Source: JBKHBT01 sp046542255
Lineage (GTDB): Bacteria; UBP14; UBA6098; JBKHBT01
Direction of reading: 5' to 3'
DNA: 5,399 nt
NCBI GenBank assembly: GCA_046542255.1
Contig: JBKHBT010000145.1
Location: forward strand, 1 to 5,399
The notes under the pieces: model-generated
Told to the model about the DNA's origin: nothing
The model's database searches: none
Seen by the model: the letters and a program-made list of their open reading frames with translations, nothing else
Shown: positions 1 through 5,399 of the stretch, one piece after another
Numbering within the stretch: position 1 is the first letter of the stretch
Layout: each line of letters begins with the position of its first letter
Translations under genes and position numbers: made by a program

Positions 1-2
1 AT

Positions 3-815
3 TTCAAAGACATAGAAGTTATTGACAATCCTGCGCCCGGAATGCCACCTGGTTTCATTGCTGTAGGCACATCATCGGATACTTCAGGTGGATTTATCCA
101 TCCTGGTTATATCGTGAGAACAGATTTAGAAGGAAATGTAATATGGTCAAAGAAAATGGTGCATGTAGATATTGATACAGCATTCGGGGGTAGTATAGAT
201 TTTCTTGATATTTTGGTTCTCGAAAATGGTCCTTACCAGGAGAATTTTATATTGTTAGGAGATTTTAGACCTTTTGAGTATGAAAGAATATTAAAACCCT
301 ACATAATGAAAATCTCGGATACCCTAGAGGGAGAAGAGTATTGGTCGAGAACATACGATGAGCATTATCCTGAAGTCAGTGCGTCTTGTTTATGTTTATG
401 CCAAGATGGTGGTTATATGCTAACTGGTGGTATTATTAATACTGGTAGTGGATATACTGATCGCATATGGTTCTGCCGAGTCGATTCTCTCGGCTATCCT
501 TTGCCAATCTCGTCAGTGCAGGAGCATGAAGATTACAGTTTGCCTTCCAGGCTTTCGGCCGAGGCCTATCCCAACCCCTTCAACTCCAAAGTAGATATCA
601 AAATCGAAGGCATTGAAGGGCAAGAGGATTTATCTATCAGCATCTATGACATTACCGGCAACAAAATAACCACTTTAGAAAGCCCCAAATCAGGCAATAT
701 CTACAAATGGAATGGCCGAGATGCCAAAGGCAATAGCTGCCCAACCGGTGCATATATGTACAATGTAAACTATAAAGACGAGAAAATCACAGGTAAGATA
801 CTTTATCTGAAATAA
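3..815 (+). CDS. Secreted/surface protein with C-terminal T9SS-type (FlgD-like) sorting domain, 5' partial
   Basis: The reading frame is open to the left edge, so the true start lies outside the window; the first internal ATG (42) is not credible as the start. About 270 residues are visible. The first ~150 contain roughly three degenerate units that alternate G-[FY]-x-[AVL]-x-G with D/S-x-x-G turns and aromatic-rich strands (for example around GFIAVGTSS, NFILLGDF and GYMLTGG). This resembles a beta-propeller or BNR-like repeat fold. The last ~85 residues hold YPNPFN (567-584), then an IYDITGNKI strand, a WNGRDAKG turn and TGAYMYNVNY, ending in KILYLK. This is the pattern of the TIGR04183-like type A sorting domain or FlgD Ig-like domain, which directs outer-membrane export by type IX secretion and is normally cleaved. 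The binding target or substrate cannot be told. It converges on the TPR gene 47 bp away. The sorting domain is confident; the propeller is inference. Confidence 0.85.
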   Translation, partial: FKDIEVIDNPAPGMPPGFIAVGTSSDTSGGFIHPGYIVRTDLEGNVIWSKKMVHVDIDTAFGGSIDFLDILVLENGPYQENFILLGDFRPFEYERILKPYIMKISDTLEGEEYWSRTYDEHYPEVSASCLCLCQDGGYMLTGGIINTGSGYTDRIWFCRVDSLGYPLPISSVQEHEDYSLPSRLSAEAYPNPFNSKVDIKIEGIEGQEDLSISIYDITGNKITTLESPKSGNIYKWNGRDAKGNSCPTGAYMYNVNYKDEKITGKILYLK

Positions 816-862
816 GAAATATTTGATTTGCCTGGTGCTTACTATTCAATGGCAACAAAAAA

Positions 863-1789
863 CTATTCAGAAAGTTCTTTGATCCTTGCCATGCGCTCTT
901 TTTCATTCTGCATTATCCACTGATCTTGCGAGAGAAGCTCATAGGCCCGGGCGAAATTTTCTTTGGCCAACTCATCATTGCCTTTTTCAAGATAAAGTTC
1001 GCCAAGCTCTTCATAGACATAGCCATCTGGCGGAAGATTGTTTTCGGCTCGTTCTTCTAATATGGCATTTTGCATTTCAAGTGCTTTGTCGTAATTTTCG
1101 AGTGATCTGTGTGCTCTGGCGACTGTCCATTTTGCAATCATGATTTCGGGTAGGCTGCCAGCTTCTTCGCGAAGTTTTAGGCCTTTTTGCCATAATTCAA
1201 GAGCCTTCTCATACTGGCCTTTTTCATGATATGTCCAGCCGGTATTATTATACAGTGGCCCCAGCCATGTTTTGACTTTGGGATCATCCGAATTTTCACC
1301 GAGTGCGATTGCCTTGAGCGCCCAGACAAGCTGCTTATCCGGTTCGGATACGATTGCCATCATATGTGCGGCATCCATAGCATGATACATCTCGGCATTG
1401 CCCTTTGCAATGTCCCATGCCTTTTCGAAATATTCTCTTGATTCTTCCGCTTTTCCAGATGATTTGTACATTCTACCAAGCTCGAGATAATATCTCGCTT
1501 CGACTTTTGGGCCGGTTTCATCGAGCATTTCTTCGACTTTGGCAAGTGTAGCTTTTGCTTCATCGAATTTGCCCTGTAAACCCTGTGCTCTTGCGATTTG
1601 TGTGAGAAGTTCGCCTTTGTAGTTTATGTCTTGTTCTACTAAAGAGAGAAGCTTCTCGAATTCTGTCTCTGTCCCGGCAGGGTCGCTATAATTCCATAAT
1701 TTGTCAATTTCAGGTAATTGTTTTGAACTGTTTTCTGCTCCGAGACTTAAAACAAGAATAACCAGCAAAATCAAAATCGTTTTTTTCAT
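863..1789 (-). CDS. Exported tetratricopeptide (TPR) repeat protein
   Basis: A 308-residue protein starting at the ATG at 1789. That ATG follows a strong AAGGAAGGA Shine-Dalgarno with a 5-nt spacer. The longer frame to 1843 would need a TTG start and would put 18 residues ahead of a perfect signal peptide, so I reject it. The N-terminus (MKKTILILLVILVLSLGA-EN) is a signal peptide with probable cleavage after residue ~18. There is no lipobox cysteine, so a soluble periplasmic or secreted protein is likely. Five TPR-like helical pairs are visible at roughly residues 57-90, 96-129, 175-208, 216-248 and 256-289, with typical G-x-Y/F-x-x-A signatures (GKFDEA, GKAEES, GQYEKA, ENYDKA, GNDELA). A less regular helical stretch (130-174) separates repeats 2 and 3. 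TPRs are protein-protein interaction scaffolds; no catalytic domain is present and the partner is unknown. The upstream MCP ends in its own terminator, so this gene probably has its own promoter. Confidence 0.85.
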   Translation of the reverse strand: MKKTILILLVILVLSLGAENSSKQLPEIDKLWNYSDPAGTETEFEKLLSLVEQDINYKGELLTQIARAQGLQGKFDEAKATLAKVEEMLDETGPKVEARYYLELGRMYKSSGKAEESREYFEKAWDIAKGNAEMYHAMDAAHMMAIVSEPDKQLVWALKAIALGENSDDPKVKTWLGPLYNNTGWTYHEKGQYEKALELWQKGLKLREEAGSLPEIMIAKWTVARAHRSLENYDKALEMQNAILEERAENNLPPDGYVYEELGELYLEKGNDELAKENFARAYELLSQDQWIMQNEKERMARIKELSE

Positions 1790-1794
1790 GATAG

Positions 1795-1803
1795 TCCTTC
1801 CTT
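1795..1803 (-). promoter_or_regulatory. Ribosome binding site of the TPR gene
   Basis: The minus strand reads AAGGAAGGA followed by five bases and then ATG at 1789-1787. This fixes the start at the signal-peptide methionine rather than the upstream TTG at 1843. Confidence 0.8.
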
Positions 1804-1818
1804 CAGTTTTATTGAAAA

Positions 1819-1847
1819 TAATTACGATTTCTTTTCGATGCAAGCAA
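1819..1847 (-). promoter_or_regulatory. Weak candidate promoter for the TPR gene
   Basis: On the minus strand TTGCTT (1847-1842) is followed 17 bases later by TAATTA (1824-1819), with AATTAT as an alternative -10 one base further on. Spacing is ideal but the hexamers match the sigma-70 consensus poorly (3/6 and 2-4/6). A promoter is expected between the terminator at 1863-1898 and the start at 1789; this is only the best candidate I could find. Confidence 0.2.
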
Positions 1848-1862
1848 TAGTTAGAACTTTTT

Positions 1863-1898
1863 AAAAAAACAAGGCGAAGATGACCAGCACCTTCGCCT
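1863..1898 (-). terminator. Intrinsic terminator downstream of the MCP gene
   Basis: AGGCGAAG (1872-1879) pairs perfectly with CTTCGCCT (1891-1898) around an 11-nt loop. Read on the minus strand, the GC-rich 8-bp stem is followed after TG by seven T residues (1869-1863). The hairpin begins about 28 bp past the MCP stop codon, in the right orientation to end that transcript. It makes read-through into the TPR gene unlikely, though partial read-through cannot be excluded. Confidence 0.85.
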
Positions 1899-1925
1899 CG
1901 GGGAGTTTAGCTTGAATTATTTAGG

Positions 1926-4787
1926 TTAAAAGTCTGCGAATTCCTTATTGTCATTATCATCAAGAGGAATGACTTTTTCAGGGTTCACATGCTTTTGGGC
2001 TTTCTTGCTAAAACTTATGTCAGCACCGGCAGCTTTTTTGTATTGCCTGATATTGCTTGCCGCAGCCTGAATATTCTGCGAAAGAGTAAATTCCTTCACC
2101 ATCGCAGAAAGCTCTTCGGACTGGCTATTTAGTTCTTCGGCGGCCGATGCTGATTCTTCGGAATTGGCAGCATTGTTTTGCGTTACCTTATTCATCTGGG
2201 CAACGGCAACATTGACCTGCTCGATTCCATTGGATTGTTCATTGGATGCAGCGGCTATCTCGCCAATTAGCTCATTGACCTTATTAGCGCCAGTAACTAT
2301 TTTTGTGAGAATTTCGCCGACTTCTTCAGAAATCTGTACGCCATTATCGGAATTCTGCTGCGATTCTTCTATTAGCTCGGCAGTATTCTTTGCGGCTTCT
2401 GCGGATCTTTGTGCGAGATTTCTGACTTCTTCGGCAACTACGGCAAAGCCCTTGCCAGCATCGCCGGCTCTTGCAGCTTCTACAGCGGCATTTAGAGCAA
2501 GCAGATTGGTCTGGAAAGCGATGTCATCTATGGTTTTTATGATTTTGGCAGTGCTATCGGATGATTCCTTGATCTGATTGATTGCTTCTGACATCTTTTT
2601 CATAACTTCATTGCCCTGATTGGCCTGATTTGATGCATCATTAGAAAGCGAATTGGCCTGCTTGGCATTTTCGGATGACTGTTTTGTCATCGATGCCATC
2701 TCTTCGAGCGAAGATGATACTTCTTCGAGTGAGCTTGCCTGCTCATTTGCGCCTTCTGCAAGCTGCTGCGAGCCACTGGATATCTGGCTGGATGCCGATG
2801 ATACCTGATCGACCGCATTAGAAACCTGCTGCAAAGCTCCATCAAGATTGTCGATCGCTGTGTTAATATCATTTTTCAGGTCATTTAACTGGCCTTTGTA
2901 ATCGCCCTGGACTCTTTTTGTAAGATCTTTATTTGCTGCTGTGCGAAGTACATCAGCACCTTCCTGAATAGGTTTGACGATATTATCGAGCATTTCATTT
3001 ACGCCTTCGAGAAGTTCTCGATAATCTCCTTCGGAATTGCCCATTTTAGCGCGCTCGTCCAGTCGGCCTCTTGCTGCTTCTTTAATGAGTCTTGCTACTT
3101 CTTTAAGGGTTTCTTTTTGCATAGTCTGGTCCATCAGAACTTCCATGCCGCCATATGGCTTGCCATCTTTGTCGAAAAGTGCAGATGTAACCGCCTGAAT
3201 AGGAATCGATGTGCCATCTTTGGCTTTGGCAGTTACTTCGCCTGTTACTATATCGCCGGTAGCCATGGCTTTCTTGATAGTACAATTTGCTGTATTACAG
3301 ACTTCAGTTTTGCACATATCTGCGCATTTCATTTTTCCGACCACTTCATTTTCGGTATAGCCCAGAACATCCAGAAGGCTCTTATTGGCAGACTGTACGA
3401 CAAGTTTTTCATCCGTTGTGAAAAGAGGTGCTCCAATGCTGGTTAAAAGATTCTCGGTCTTAAACATCGATTCTTTAATATTATCACGCATTATTATCAT
3501 AGATTTGCTGAGCTGGTCTTTTTCACTTCTCGGTTCGATTTCCACTGCGAGATTACCACTACCGATTTCTTCGGCGGCATGAGTTGTATCGGAGAGATAA
3601 TTGATTATTTGTGTGAATCCTCGTCCGATATCGCCAATTTCATCCTTTTGCTCTTCGACATGTTTGATTCTCTTTTTGTCCATGCCTTCGAGCTCTACAT
3701 CGCCTTTTGAAAGTCTTTCGGCAGCTTCCGACATAAATCTCATTATTCCAGCCATGCCATTTGCAAAATAGAGTGCGAATGCTGCAACAAGGCCAGCTAT
3801 AATCAACCCTATAATGAGTATGCTTTTTTGCATGGCTTTAACAGGCGCTTGAACTTCGGCAAGGTCGATTTCGGCTATTGTTGCCCATTTGAGTCCACCG
3901 GGTAGCTCGAGTGGGCTATATGATGAAAGTACCTTATTGCCATTATAGTCTTCGATTACTTCAGTACCCCTATTTCCAGCCAGAGCTTCCCTTGCTGCTT
4001 TGGTATCGACTCCATTTTGGGCTACTGTTCCAGCAAATGAAGCCTCGACTGAATGACCCTGTGGGTCCAGATAAGAATTGCTACGCATTTTTTTATCCTG
4101 GCCGACAAGATATGCTTCGCCGGTCTCACCCATACCGGTTCTTTCCTGCATGATATTATCGATTTTATCGAGCGGTATTTGATAACAGAGTACGCCCAGG
4201 TCTTTGCCATCCTCATCAGTTATTGGCCCTGCCATAAACGAGGCAGGTTCATCGGATACTTCATAATGCTCGAAATCCACCATTGTGTAACCATTTTTGC
4301 CCTGTTTGAATGCCTTGGCAAGTGGCGAGTCTGAAAGATGCCCTCTAATTAAATTCTCCCCAAGATCAGATTCTTTGGCAGCAGTAAAAATTACATTGCC
4401 TTCAAGGTCGACAATGAAAAGATCATACAGGCCATAAGTATTTGCATATCCTTCCAGCTTTGTACCATGATAGTGTTCCCATTTTTTATACTCTTCACTA
4501 TTAAATCCTCCGGCCTTGAAAGCTTTATCGAATCTTTCAGTACAAAGATGCATTGCGGAGTTTTTAGAGTAAACCTCGAGATTTTGGATTAAATCATCGA
4601 AGTAATTCGAGACCTGTTCGCTTTTGAGCGTCTGTGTTACGCTCAGTTTGTCGAATGACTCCGCCATCATGCCTTCTTTTGCTTTATCGATACTAACAAA
4701 AGCAACGATAAGCAGCGGTACAAGCCCTATAATCAGGAAAAGCCCTAACATTTTTGGCTTGAATTTGATATTGTCTAGAAATGCCAT
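1926..4787 (-). CDS. Methyl-accepting chemotaxis protein, Cache sensor + poly-HAMP/PAS + 36H-like signalling domain
   Basis: A 953-residue transmembrane chemoreceptor that should control CheA through CheW. TM1 (~13-33) and TM2 (~323-342) bracket a ~290-residue extracytoplasmic region. That region looks like a double Cache sensor (LYDLFIVDLEGNVIF near 120-134; GETGEAYLVGQDKKMRSNS near 220-238). Inside the cell follow a HAMP (~343-398, with DEIGDIG), a second HAMP-like unit (~400-441, with SEKDQLS), a PAS domain (~444-556) with Cys488/492/497/502, and two further HAMP-like units (~565-607, ~608-650). The signalling hairpin is at ~655-902 (AFQTNLLALNAAVEAARAGDAGKGFAVVAEEVRNLA, split here only by its highly conserved tip at R-A-G-D). 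Methylation-type Glu pairs lie in ASSLEEVSSS and AANSEESASA. A ~46-residue linker ends in EFADF, a CheR/CheB-type pentapeptide. The ATG at 4787 is chosen over two GTGs just upstream, because it sits 5 nt from AAGGAG. The MCP call is certain; the sensor subfamily and ligand are not known. Confidence 0.97.
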   Translation of the reverse strand: MAFLDNIKFKPKMLGLFLIIGLVPLLIVAFVSIDKAKEGMMAESFDKLSVTQTLKSEQVSNYFDDLIQNLEVYSKNSAMHLCTERFDKAFKAGGFNSEEYKKWEHYHGTKLEGYANTYGLYDLFIVDLEGNVIFTAAKESDLGENLIRGHLSDSPLAKAFKQGKNGYTMVDFEHYEVSDEPASFMAGPITDEDGKDLGVLCYQIPLDKIDNIMQERTGMGETGEAYLVGQDKKMRSNSYLDPQGHSVEASFAGTVAQNGVDTKAAREALAGNRGTEVIEDYNGNKVLSSYSPLELPGGLKWATIAEIDLAEVQAPVKAMQKSILIIGLIIAGLVAAFALYFANGMAGIMRFMSEAAERLSKGDVELEGMDKKRIKHVEEQKDEIGDIGRGFTQIINYLSDTTHAAEEIGSGNLAVEIEPRSEKDQLSKSMIIMRDNIKESMFKTENLLTSIGAPLFTTDEKLVVQSANKSLLDVLGYTENEVVGKMKCADMCKTEVCNTANCTIKKAMATGDIVTGEVTAKAKDGTSIPIQAVTSALFDKDGKPYGGMEVLMDQTMQKETLKEVARLIKEAARGRLDERAKMGNSEGDYRELLEGVNEMLDNIVKPIQEGADVLRTAANKDLTKRVQGDYKGQLNDLKNDINTAIDNLDGALQQVSNAVDQVSSASSQISSGSQQLAEGANEQASSLEEVSSSLEEMASMTKQSSENAKQANSLSNDASNQANQGNEVMKKMSEAINQIKESSDSTAKIIKTIDDIAFQTNLLALNAAVEAARAGDAGKGFAVVAEEVRNLAQRSAEAAKNTAELIEESQQNSDNGVQISEEVGEILTKIVTGANKVNELIGEIAAASNEQSNGIEQVNVAVAQMNKVTQNNAANSEESASAAEELNSQSEELSAMVKEFTLSQNIQAAASNIRQYKKAAGADISFSKKAQKHVNPEKVIPLDDNDNKEFADF

Positions 4788-4792
4788 CACCA

Positions 4793-4798
4793 CTCCTT
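4793..4798 (-). promoter_or_regulatory. Ribosome binding site of the MCP gene
   Basis: AAGGAG on the minus strand lies 5 nt before the ATG at 4787-4785. The upstream in-frame GTG at 4793-4791 overlaps this site by one base and so cannot be the start; the second GTG (4790-4788) is spaced too tightly. The ATG start gives a protein beginning MAFLDNIKF. Confidence 0.8.
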
Positions 4799-4856
4799 TT
4801 TTGGTTTATGATTTAGCTCCTGCATTATTTTTTTGCATCACATATTAATAAATCGA

Positions 4857-4900
4857 CAATCTTTAGTTTGAATAGATGAGAGTTTTTTATGTAAAGATTG
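4857..4900. promoter_or_regulatory. Long-spaced 9-bp inverted repeat upstream of the MCP gene
   Basis: CAATCTTTA (4857-4865) and TAAAGATTG (4892-4900) are perfect reverse complements, separated by 26 bp. The dyad lies 70-113 bp upstream of the MCP start codon. No T-tract follows either arm, so it is not an intrinsic terminator. It could be a pair of operator half-sites or a hairpin in the 5' leader. The sequence shows the repeat; a regulatory role is inference. Confidence 0.35.
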
Positions 4901-4914
4901 CGTATGAAAAAGGT

Positions 4915-4939
4915 AGTATAATGCAATTACGCTAATTGC
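4915..4939. promoter_or_regulatory. Candidate -10 box (both strands) abutting a 17-bp operator-like palindrome
   Basis: A perfect TATAAT on the plus strand (4917-4922) is followed immediately by GCAATTA-CGC-TAATTGC (4923-4939), a perfect 7-bp inverted repeat with a 3-bp centre. The same bases read on the minus strand as TATACT (4920-4915), a 5/6 -10 match pointing toward the MCP gene about 128 bp away. No good -35 element is found for either direction at 16-18 bp; TTGCGT (4898-4903) on the plus strand is only 13 bp away. A palindrome over the expected transcription start is a classic repressor position, but this is inferred from layout alone. Confidence 0.35.
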
Positions 4940-4949
4940 TCCGGTTTAA

Positions 4950-5087
4950 ATGTTAAGAGATTCTTTAACTGTCGAGTGGGTAATATCCATTATTGATCTT
5001 GACAAATTATTATATAAAGAAAAACAGCTCATAACAGACAATGCGCTGTTCCGCATTGTCATACTTTTCAGGCTAAAACATCAGTAA
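4950..5087 (+). CDS. Doubtful 45-codon small ORF running into the first tandem repeat
   Basis: An ATG at 4950 opens a 45-codon frame that ends at the TAA at 5085-5087, inside repeat unit 1. The translation begins MLRDSLTVEWV and ends in ALFRIVILFRLKHQ, a mixed charged and hydrophobic composition with no family I recognise. In its favour, it lies downstream of the candidate TATAAT box at 4917. Against it, there is no Shine-Dalgarno sequence (the bases before the ATG are CCGGTTTA), although the other two genes with visible starts have strong ones, and its last third is repeat sequence. It is probably a chance frame or a relic of a gene interrupted by the repeat array. Confidence 0.15.
   Translation: MLRDSLTVEWVISIIDLDKLLYKEKQLITDNALFRIVILFRLKHQ
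4952..4969. repeat. Short imperfect inverted repeat
   Basis: GTTAA (4952-4956) pairs with TTAAC (4965-4969), extendable by one G-T pair, around a 6-8 nt centre. It is the third dyad within about 110 bp of non-coding sequence. It is short and AT-rich enough to be chance, and no T-tract follows. Confidence 0.25.
5037..5060. repeat. REP-like perfect hairpin inside each repeat unit (first copy)
   Basis: GACAATGCG (5037-5045) and CGCATTGTC (5052-5060) are perfect reverse complements around the 6-nt loop CTGTTC. The same hairpin recurs at 5146-5169, 5255-5278 and 5364-5387. It marks the start of every unit and is the most GC-rich part of it. Size and symmetry resemble bacterial REP-type palindromes or a dimeric-protein binding site. 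The bases after it (ATACTTTTC) are too weak a T-tract for a convincing terminator. Confidence 0.7.
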
Positions 5088-5140
5088 AGCCTTTTGGGTA
5101 TATATTAACTATTATTATATATATGTTATATATGGCTTTA
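5070..5140. repeat. Second dyad of the repeat unit with two competing pairings (first copy)
   Basis: TAAAGCC (5085-5091) can pair with GGCTTTA (5134-5140). The large hairpin can be extended inside by ATATATTAAC (around 5099-5108) against GTTATATAT (5125-5133) with one bulged T. Part of the same left arm, AGCCT (5088-5092), can instead pair with AGGCT (5070-5074) to make a small hairpin followed by TTT. The two folds exclude each other. The pattern recurs 109 and 218 bp downstream. The complementarity is seen directly; any switching is inference. Confidence 0.4.
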
Positions 5141-5399
5141 AAAGAGACAATGCGCTGTTCCGCATTGTCATACTTTTCAGGCTAAAACATCAGTAAAGCC
5201 TTTTGGGTATATATTAACTATTATTATATATATGTTATATATGGCTTTAAAAGAGACAATGCGCTGTTCCGCATTGTCATACTTTTCAGGCTAAAACATC
5301 AGTAAAGCCTTTTGGGTATATATTAACTATTATTATATATATGTTATATATGGCTTTAAAAGAGACAATGCGCTGTTCCGCATTGTCATACTTTTCAGG

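Larger units (their letters stand above)
5036..5399. repeat. Perfect 109-bp tandem repeat array, three full copies plus a partial fourth
   Basis: The motif GACAATGCGCTG recurs at 5037, 5146, 5255 and 5364, exactly 109 bp apart. Units 1 to 3 look identical base for base, including the AT-rich part. The fourth is cut by the window end after about 36 bases, so the true copy number is unknown. Each unit runs from a 24-bp hairpin, through a moderately AT-rich stretch, to a block of almost pure alternating T and A, and closes with GGCTTTAAAAGA. Because 109 is not a multiple of three, no reading frame continues in phase through the array, which argues against a repetitive protein. There are no variable spacers, so it is not a CRISPR. 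It may be a VNTR, a structured-RNA or protein-binding array, or an assembly artefact; no unit function is recognised. Confidence 0.95.

Noticed and set aside
816..862. Bidirectional terminator between the convergent genes (TTGCC...GGCAA)
   Set aside because: The stem is only 5 bp with a 20-nt loop, so although A-rich sequence follows it is too weak to call.
1787..1843. Longer TPR protein starting at 1843 (326 residues)
   Set aside because: It would need a TTG start and would bury the signal peptide. The ATG at 1789 has an excellent ribosome binding site.
2164..2577. 137-codon plus-strand frame opposite the MCP gene
   Set aside because: It mirrors the conserved signalling domain on the other strand, and its Ser/Ala-rich product is the usual shadow of MCP helices. 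The other overlapping frames within the MCP and TPR genes are shadows for the same reason.
4840..4900. Flagellar sigma-28 promoter for the MCP gene
   Set aside because: TAAAGATT matches the -35 well on either strand, but nothing like GCCGATAA occurs at the required 11-bp spacing. A GTCGATTT further on has no -35.
4999..5027. Plus-strand promoter from the perfect TTGACA at 4999-5004
   Set aside because: At 16-18 bp spacing the -10 position reads AAACAG or similar. The TATA-rich stretch is only 6-8 bp away.
5036..5399. CRISPR array
   Set aside because: The whole 109-bp unit is identical from copy to copy. A CRISPR would have short conserved repeats with different spacers.

Overview
The window is 5.4 kb of bacterial chromosomal sequence. 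It holds three protein genes and a structured non-coding region with tandem repeats. A partial secreted or surface protein at the left edge carries a C-terminal YPNPFN sorting/FlgD-like domain. Such domains are typical of type IX secretion cargo in the FCB superphylum (Bacteroidota, Chlorobiota, Cloacimonadota, Zixibacteria and related candidate phyla). That points to an FCB-like, probably uncultured bacterium, but the phylum cannot be fixed from this window. The two complete genes have clear Shine-Dalgarno sequences, so this is not a lineage that has abandoned them.

Layout: (1) 3-815, plus strand, the 3' end of a beta-propeller-like exported protein. (2) 816-862, a 47-bp convergent gap with no convincing terminator. 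(3) 863-1789, minus strand, an exported TPR-repeat protein of 308 residues. (4) 1863-1898, a strong intrinsic terminator reading on the minus strand, which ends the next gene's transcript. (5) 1926-4787, minus strand, a 953-residue methyl-accepting chemotaxis protein (MCP). It has an extracytoplasmic Cache-type sensor, HAMP pairs on both sides of a cysteine-rich PAS domain, a signalling hairpin in register with E. coli Tsr, and a C-terminal CheR/CheB-type pentapeptide (EFADF). (6) 4788-5035, an AT-rich gap with three inverted repeats and a perfect TATAAT box. (7) 5036-5399, three perfect 109-bp tandem repeats plus the start of a fourth, running off the window. Each repeat carries a 9-bp perfect hairpin and a second, larger dyad.

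Functional links: the MCP should integrate an outside signal (Cache) with an internal redox, metal or ligand signal (PAS) and report to CheA/CheW. No che genes are in view. The terminator separates the MCP from the TPR gene, so they are probably not one operon. The most unusual parts are the perfect tandem repeats at the right edge, the palindrome-rich gap beside them, and the two-input MCP, whose layout resembles Pseudomonas Aer2 but whose PAS domain has a cysteine cluster and no histidine.
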